Shown: positions 59,836-64,000 of the stretch, piece after piece
How the letters are laid out: each line of letters starts with the position of its first letter
Numbering within the stretch: position 1 is the stretch's first letter
Source: UBA7398 sp964632545
GTDB taxonomy: Bacteria; Actinomycetota; Actinomycetes; Nanopelagicales; Nanopelagicaceae
Direction of reading: 5' to 3'
DNA length: 64,000 nucleotides
Assembly: GCA_964632545.1 (NCBI GenBank)
Contig: CAZWBQ010000005.1
Span: 21,145 to 85,144 of the forward strand
The notes under the pieces: generated by a model
The model's database searches: none
The model's input: only the letters and a program-made list of their open reading frames with translations
What the model was told of the DNA's origin: nothing
Made by a program: the position numbers and the translations under genes

Positions 59836-61554
59836 TTAATTATCTAATATGTTACAGAGCTTGCTACCACTTGTAATAGTTTCGCCAATATTGGCTGAAA
59901 TATCAGTAATTTTGCCGGCTTTGTGAGCAGTAAGTGGTTGTTCCATTTTCATGGCTTCTAATACAAAAATTAGATCTCCTACTTCAACAAGATCTCCTTC
60001 TGATACTGCAATTTTTACAACAGTTCCTTGCATTGGGCTAGTTAGCGCATCGCCTGTAACTATGCCAGTGACGCCACCTTTTGCACGATGGCGCTTATGC
60101 TTTGATTCGTTTGGATGTAATACGACTTCAAATCTTTTTCCATTAACTTCAGCGAGAAAGATTTCTGGTTTGGTTGCGTTAGCCGCCCCACTAGCGCCAC
60201 CCTGAAACATTGGAATTTCGTTTTTAAATTCGGTTTCAATATAACTTGTGTACACCTTAAAATCTTTTGCAAAGGCTGGATCCTCCACAATTGCGCGATG
60301 GAACGGCAAGGCTGTTGCTAATCCTTCTACTTGGAACTCCGCTAGTGCTCGTTTCGCTCGGGAGATTGCTTCCGCTCTAGTTGCTCCAGTCACAATAAGT
60401 TTTGCTAAAAGTGAATCAAAGTTTCCGCCAATAACATCGCCCGTCGTAAAGCCCGCATCTACTCGAACGCCCGGCCCGCTAGGTGCCTGCCATTTTGTAA
60501 TAGTTCCAGGCGCAGGCAAGAAAGATCGACCAGGATCTTCACCATTTATTCTAAATTCAATTGAGTGGCCACGAACTATTGGATCCTCGTTCTTAATTTT
60601 TTCACCCATAGCAATTCTGAATTGTTCTCTAACTAAATCTATGCCAGCAACTTCTTCACTGACTGGATGTTCTACTTGTAGCCGAGTATTAACTTCCAAG
60701 AAGGAAATGGTGCCATCGATACCGACTAGAAATTCGCAAGTACCAGCCCCAACATAACCAGCTTCTTTCATGATCGCTTTACTGGAACGATAAAGTTCAG
60801 CATTTTGCGCATCAGATAAGAACGGAGCCGGCGCCTCTTCAACTAATTTCTGGTGGCGACGCTGCAACGAGCAATCTCTTGTGCTTACAACCATGGCATT
60901 TCCATGTTTATCAACTAATACTTGAGTTTCAACGTGTCGTGGTTTATCTAGATAGCGTTCAACAAAACATTCACCTCGACCAAAGCCACTGATGGCTTCT
61001 CGAACAGCAGATGCAAATAATTCTGGAATTTCTTCAATCGAGCGAGCCACTTTTAATCCACGACCGCCACCACCGTGTGCAGCTTTAATGGCAACTGGGA
61101 GACCATGTTCTTTAGCAAATGCAATTACTTCATCAGCGGAATCAACTGGGTCGGATGTTCCAGCAACTTGCGGTGCACCAACTTTGGCAGCAATCTTACG
61201 AGCTGAAACTTTATCGCCAAGCGCTCTAATAGCAGCAGGTGGTGGTCCAATCCAAATTAATCCGGCAGCAATTACTGCTTCAGCAAAGTCGGCGTTCTCC
61301 GATAAAAAACCGTATCCGGGATGGACGGCATCAGCTTCAGATTTCTTTGCAATTTCAATTATTTTAGGAATATTCAAATATGTTTGTGCGCCAGTTATGC
61401 CATTTAATGCAAAAGCTTCATCAGCAAATTGAACATGCAATGCATTTTTATCTTCATCAGAATATACGGCAATACTTTTTAAACCATGATCTTTGCAAGC
61501 TCTTGCTACCCGTACCGCAATTTCGCCGCGGTTAGCGATTAAAACGGATTTCAT
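59836..61554 (-). CDS. Acyl-CoA carboxylase alpha subunit (biotin carboxylase + biotin carrier)
   Basis: A 572-residue AccA/PccA-type subunit. The biotin carboxylase domain spans about 1-445: SVLIANRGEIAVRVARA, HPGYGFLSENADFAE, KAAHGGGGRGLKVA and FLEVNTRLQVEHPVSE. A linker leads to the biotin carrier domain ending in EAMKMEQPLTAH, with the biotinylated Lys near residue 538. With the beta and epsilon subunits it would carboxylate acetyl- and/or propionyl-CoA. The ATG at 61554 overlaps the maf stop (ATGA); a TTG one codon upstream exists. Confidence 0.95.
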   Translation of the reverse strand: MKSVLIANRGEIAVRVARACKDHGLKSIAVYSDEDKNALHVQFADEAFALNGITGAQTYLNIPKIIEIAKKSEADAVHPGYGFLSENADFAEAVIAAGLIWIGPPPAAIRALGDKVSARKIAAKVGAPQVAGTSDPVDSADEVIAFAKEHGLPVAIKAAHGGGGRGLKVARSIEEIPELFASAVREAISGFGRGECFVERYLDKPRHVETQVLVDKHGNAMVVSTRDCSLQRRHQKLVEEAPAPFLSDAQNAELYRSSKAIMKEAGYVGAGTCEFLVGIDGTISFLEVNTRLQVEHPVSEEVAGIDLVREQFRIAMGEKIKNEDPIVRGHSIEFRINGEDPGRSFLPAPGTITKWQAPSGPGVRVDAGFTTGDVIGGNFDSLLAKLIVTGATRAEAISRAKRALAEFQVEGLATALPFHRAIVEDPAFAKDFKVYTSYIETEFKNEIPMFQGGASGAANATKPEIFLAEVNGKRFEVVLHPNESKHKRHRAKGGVTGIVTGDALTSPMQGTVVKIAVSEGDLVEVGDLIFVLEAMKMEQPLTAHKAGKITDISANIGETITSGSKLCNILDN

Positions 61555-62177
61555 CAAATTGTTATTTCAGATTGCAGCGGAGTGGAATTTGCAATAGTAA
61601 ACCAGTTATATCCAAGGTGATTAATTGTTTTACGAAGTAATGGAAGTGATAATCCAATAACGTTACTAGTCTCACCTTCGATGCGTTCGATAAATGGCGC
61701 ACTCAAACCATCTAACGTAAAACCACCAGCAACATGAAGAGGTTCACCGGTAGCTACATAATCTTCGATTTCTCGATCAGACATTTCGGAGAAGAAAACT
61801 TTAGTTGAGGCTATATCTGAGATTTCGATTCCTTTGACAGTATCAATAAAGCAGTGTCCGGTATGTAAAACACCTGATTTACCACGCAATTCTTTACATC
61901 TTGCGATTGCGTTTTCTGGAGTTATTGGTTTTCCTAATGATTGTCCGTTGAACTCAAAAGTTGAGTCACATCCAATTATGATCGAGCTTTCGCTTACCGA
62001 TGCTTTAACGGTATGTGCTTTAACAATTGCAAGTGCAAGTACTAATTCAGCTGGAGTTAGGTTTTGATATTCTGGAAGCTCTTCATCAACGCCGCTAACT
62101 ATGATTTCTGGATTTATACCAACTGAATTTAGCAATCTTCGACGTGATGGTGAGGCTGATGCCAAGATTATTTTCAT
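61554..62177 (-). CDS. maf: Maf-family nucleoside triphosphate pyrophosphatase
   Basis: A 207-residue house-cleaning pyrophosphatase that destroys non-canonical nucleotides such as dTTP/UTP analogues. ILASASPSRRRLLNSVGI at residues 3-20 is the family signature, with GCDSTFEFNGQSLGKP and SDREIEDYVATGEP following. It sits between the epsilon and alpha carboxylase genes, the standard actinobacterial arrangement. Confidence 0.95.
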   Translation of the reverse strand: MKIILASASPSRRRLLNSVGINPEIIVSGVDEELPEYQNLTPAELVLALAIVKAHTVKASVSESSIIIGCDSTFEFNGQSLGKPITPENAIARCKELRGKSGVLHTGHCFIDTVKGIEISDIASTKVFFSEMSDREIEDYVATGEPLHVAGGFTLDGLSAPFIERIEGETSNVIGLSLPLLRKTINHLGYNWFTIANSTPLQSEITI

Positions 62178-62179
62178 CG

Positions 62180-62347
62180 CTACTTTCCGATAACTTTTCT
62201 ACGATTCTTGACCAGCTCGCTACGAAGTTGAGGTTTACCCCAGCTACTACGCCTAATTACCGGTGCAGACTTTCGAGCCTTCAATGCGCTCTCGATTGCA
62301 CTTATTTCATCCGCATTCGGGGTGCCCTTAGTAATGGTGAAGTTCAT
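62180..62347 (-). CDS. Acyl-CoA carboxylase epsilon subunit (small)
   Basis: A 55-residue protein. MNFTITKGTPNADEISAIESAL resembles the N-terminal half of actinobacterial AccE/PccE (hydrophobic strand, Gly-x-Pro, acidic helix), followed by a basic Ser/Trp-rich tail (RRSSWGKPQLR). Epsilon subunits bridge and activate the alpha and beta subunits. The ATG at 62347 is chosen as it aligns with that start; an in-frame ATG at 62380 would overlap accD. Call rests mainly on position between accD and maf. Confidence 0.75.
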   Translation of the reverse strand: MNFTITKGTPNADEISAIESALKARKSAPVIRRSSWGKPQLRSELVKNRRKVIGK

Positions 62348-62360
62348 ATTAGATTTATTC

Positions 62361-63932
62361 CTAAAGTGGAATATTTCCATGCTTTCTTGCTGGCAAAATA
62401 TCGCGCTTGTTTCGAAGCGTGCGCAGAGCTTTAGTTATATAGCTTCTTGTCTGATTAGGTTCTATTACAGCATCAATAAATCCTCGTTCAGCAGCTAAAT
62501 ACGGATTAGCCAAAGTATCTTCATAATTAGTGATTAATTCTTTGCGCAAAATTTCTGCATTTTTGGCTTCACTTAATTCTTTTCGGTAAAGAATGTTAAC
62601 TGCACCTTGCGCTCCCATTACAGCGATTTGAGCAGTAGGCCAGGCGAGATTTATATCGGCACCTAAATGTTTTGATCCCATCACATCGTAAGCTCCACCA
62701 TAAGCTTTTCGAGTAATTAAAGTAACCATCGGAACGGATGCTTCACCGTAGGCATAAAGTAACTTTGCGCCGCGTCGGATGATGCCGTTCCATTCTTGAT
62801 CTGTGCCAGGTAAGAATCCAGGCACATCTACTAGCGTGATAATTGGGATTCCATAGGCATCGCATGTGCGAACAAACCGTGCTGCTTTTTCACTGGCATC
62901 AATATTAAGGGTTCCAGCAAGTTGTAATGGTTGGTTTGCCACAACTCCTACGGAGCGACCTTCCACTCTGCCAAAACCAACAACGATATTTGGTGCAAAT
63001 AGTGATTGGACTTCCAAGAATTCAGATTCATCTAAAATAGCTTCTATAACTTTTTTAATATCGTAAGGTTGATTTGGGCTATCTGGAATTAATTGGTCTA
63101 ACGATTTATCAAGAGTTGTAATGTTATCGCTTTCTGTAGCATCTAAAATTGGAGCTTCATCCATATTGTTACTTGGTAAATAGGAGAGCAAAGCTTTTAC
63201 ATAATCAATTGCGTCATCTTCACTCTCTGCTAAGTAATGCGAATTTCCAGTCTTAGCATTATGAGTATGGGCGCCACCAAGCTCTTCCATACCAACTTCT
63301 TCACCAGTTACGGTTTTAATAACTTCAGGACCTGTAATAAACATATGTGAAGTTTCATTAACCATGATTGTGAAATCGGTCATTGCGGGAGAGTAAACCG
63401 CGCCACCGGCGCACGGACCAAGAATTAGCGAAATTTGTGGAATGACACCAGATGATCTTGCGTTGCGTCTAAAGATTTCACCATATCTACCAAGTGAAAC
63501 TACGCCCTCTTGAATTCTTGCGCCGCCAGAATCATTAATTCCTACAAGTGGAATTCCATTTTTTAGCGCAAAGTCCATTATCTTTACAATTTTTTCACCG
63601 AATACTTCACCTAAACTGCCACCCATCACAGTAAAGTCCTGTGAGAAAACTGCGATGGTTCTGCCATCTACAGTTCCATAACCAGTAACAACACCGTCTC
63701 CGTAAGGTCGATTTTCTTGCATTCCGAAATTCACAGAACGGTGCCGTGCAAATTCATCGATTTCAGTAAATGAACCCTCGTCAACTAATTTTTCGATACG
63801 CTCGCGCGCGGTCATCTTCCCTTTTGCGTGTTGCTTTTCGATTGCGCGTGCGGATCCAGCGTGCACAGCTTCATCTAATCGCTTGCGCAGATCTTCGATC
63901 TTGCCAGCCGTAGTATGAATGTCTTCGGTCAT
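62361..63932 (-). CDS. Acyl-CoA carboxylase beta subunit (carboxyltransferase)
   Basis: A 523-residue PccB/AccD5-type carboxyltransferase. KGKMTARERIEKLVDEGSF, the oxyanion motifs DSGGARIQEGV and CAGGAVYSPA in the N-terminal half, and FLPGTDQEWNGIIRRGAKLLYAYGEA (quoted partly: RRGAKLLYAY), GGAYDVMGSKHLGADINLAWP (partly: GGAYDVMGSKHLGAD) in the C-terminal half are plain. This subgroup usually takes propionyl-CoA and sometimes acetyl-CoA. Propionyl-CoA carboxylation would feed the methylmalonyl-CoA mutase in this window. Confidence 0.94.
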   Translation of the reverse strand: MTEDIHTTAGKIEDLRKRLDEAVHAGSARAIEKQHAKGKMTARERIEKLVDEGSFTEIDEFARHRSVNFGMQENRPYGDGVVTGYGTVDGRTIAVFSQDFTVMGGSLGEVFGEKIVKIMDFALKNGIPLVGINDSGGARIQEGVVSLGRYGEIFRRNARSSGVIPQISLILGPCAGGAVYSPAMTDFTIMVNETSHMFITGPEVIKTVTGEEVGMEELGGAHTHNAKTGNSHYLAESEDDAIDYVKALLSYLPSNNMDEAPILDATESDNITTLDKSLDQLIPDSPNQPYDIKKVIEAILDESEFLEVQSLFAPNIVVGFGRVEGRSVGVVANQPLQLAGTLNIDASEKAARFVRTCDAYGIPIITLVDVPGFLPGTDQEWNGIIRRGAKLLYAYGEASVPMVTLITRKAYGGAYDVMGSKHLGADINLAWPTAQIAVMGAQGAVNILYRKELSEAKNAEILRKELITNYEDTLANPYLAAERGFIDAVIEPNQTRSYITKALRTLRNKRDILPARKHGNIPL

Positions 63933-63938
63933 GGGCTT

Positions 63939-63944
63939 AAGGTA
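63939..63944 (-). promoter_or_regulatory. -10 box of a predicted leaderless promoter for the carboxylase operon
   Basis: On the minus strand TACCTT (63944-63939) is 6 bases before the ATG at 63932 and no ribosome site is present. The remaining bases to the window edge hold no recognisable gene. Confidence 0.5.
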
Positions 63945-64000
63945 CTAGGGAAATGAGGCGCAGTGATACACGTTCCGCTTAACCCGCAACGAATATCACA

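Noticed and set aside
1..64000. CRISPR arrays, insertion sequences, integrases, phage genes, tRNA and rRNA genes
   Set aside because: No repeat-spacer pattern, transposase or integrase motif, or cloverleaf with conserved TTCGA arm was found on either strand by reading; a short tRNA could still be missed without a covariance search.

Overview
The window looks like a chromosome segment from a low-GC, streamlined free-living actinobacterium. Base composition is clearly AT-leaning (estimated by eye, near 40-45% GC). The actinobacterial assignment rests on a WhiB-family Fe-S regulator, a GroEL with a His-rich tail next to groES, GuaB3, DUF3017 after folD, a PerM/DUF6350 membrane protein between sucD and purN, an actinobacterial accD-epsilon-maf-accA block and a fused PutA. 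Many genes overlap by 4-11 bases and no gap exceeds about 170 bases. Small genome size and freshwater acI (Ca. Nanopelagicales) affiliation are inferences from compactness, low GC and gene content; no rRNA is present to confirm them. I saw no tRNA, rRNA, CRISPR array, insertion sequence or prophage.

Layout. 1-3131: end of glmS, a PAP2 phosphatase, acpS and alr. 3149-9504: a complete Liv-type ABC importer (livGFHM and a binding protein) plus a secreted alpha/beta hydrolase, closed by a terminator. 9580-12071: the tRNA t6A genes tsaE-tsaB-(rimI)-tsaD. 12104-14202: CIRCE-controlled groES-groEL and a bidirectional terminator. 14214-15520: a divergent pair, a WhiB3/WhiD-like regulator and a MerR regulator carrying the Wx9EH signature of B12-dependent CarH/LitR photoreceptors. 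15542-19995: guaB (without CBS domains), guaB3, guaA and a secreted cyclophilin. 19992-20723: a PIG-L deacetylase on the minus strand. 20787-28682: pcrA, the small B12-binding mutase subunit, sucC, sucD, perM-like, purN, purH. 28821-30425: a secreted PhoX/DUF839-like protein. 30537-33878: folD, DUF3017, mdh, icd. 34003-35957: an AldB-like aldehyde dehydrogenase and DUF779. 36002-37093: a sugar-ABC ATPase (minus). 37261-41180: a CorC/HlyC-type membrane protein, trpS and the large mutase subunit. 41185-55991: nucleoside uptake and catabolism. 56044-59430: putA. 59393-63932 (minus): a gamma-glutamylcyclotransferase-like protein and the acyl-CoA carboxylase block.

How the genes work together. BMP-type binding proteins and the nucleoside ABC importer bring nucleosides in. 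Cdd, Add, DeoA and PNP release bases and pentose-1-phosphates, a phosphomutase and DeoC split deoxyribose-5-phosphate, and aldehyde dehydrogenases would remove the acetaldehyde. The acyl-CoA carboxylase plus the split B12-dependent mutase would send propionyl-CoA to succinyl-CoA, which sucCD, mdh and icd process in the TCA cycle. GuaB/GuaB3/GuaA and PurN/PurH make purines. Regulation visible in the DNA includes a CIRCE operator, eight starts lying 6-7 bases after a TAnnnT -10 box (predicted leaderless mRNAs), and tandem 11-base repeats between the whiB and CarH-like genes.

Most notable points: the CarH/LitR-like photoreceptor candidate paired with a WhiB3-like gene; an aldehyde dehydrogenase pair resembling a split ALDH16 in the deoxyribose pathway; a CBS-less IMP dehydrogenase; a mutase whose two halves sit in separate housekeeping operons; and binding proteins without a lipid anchor.
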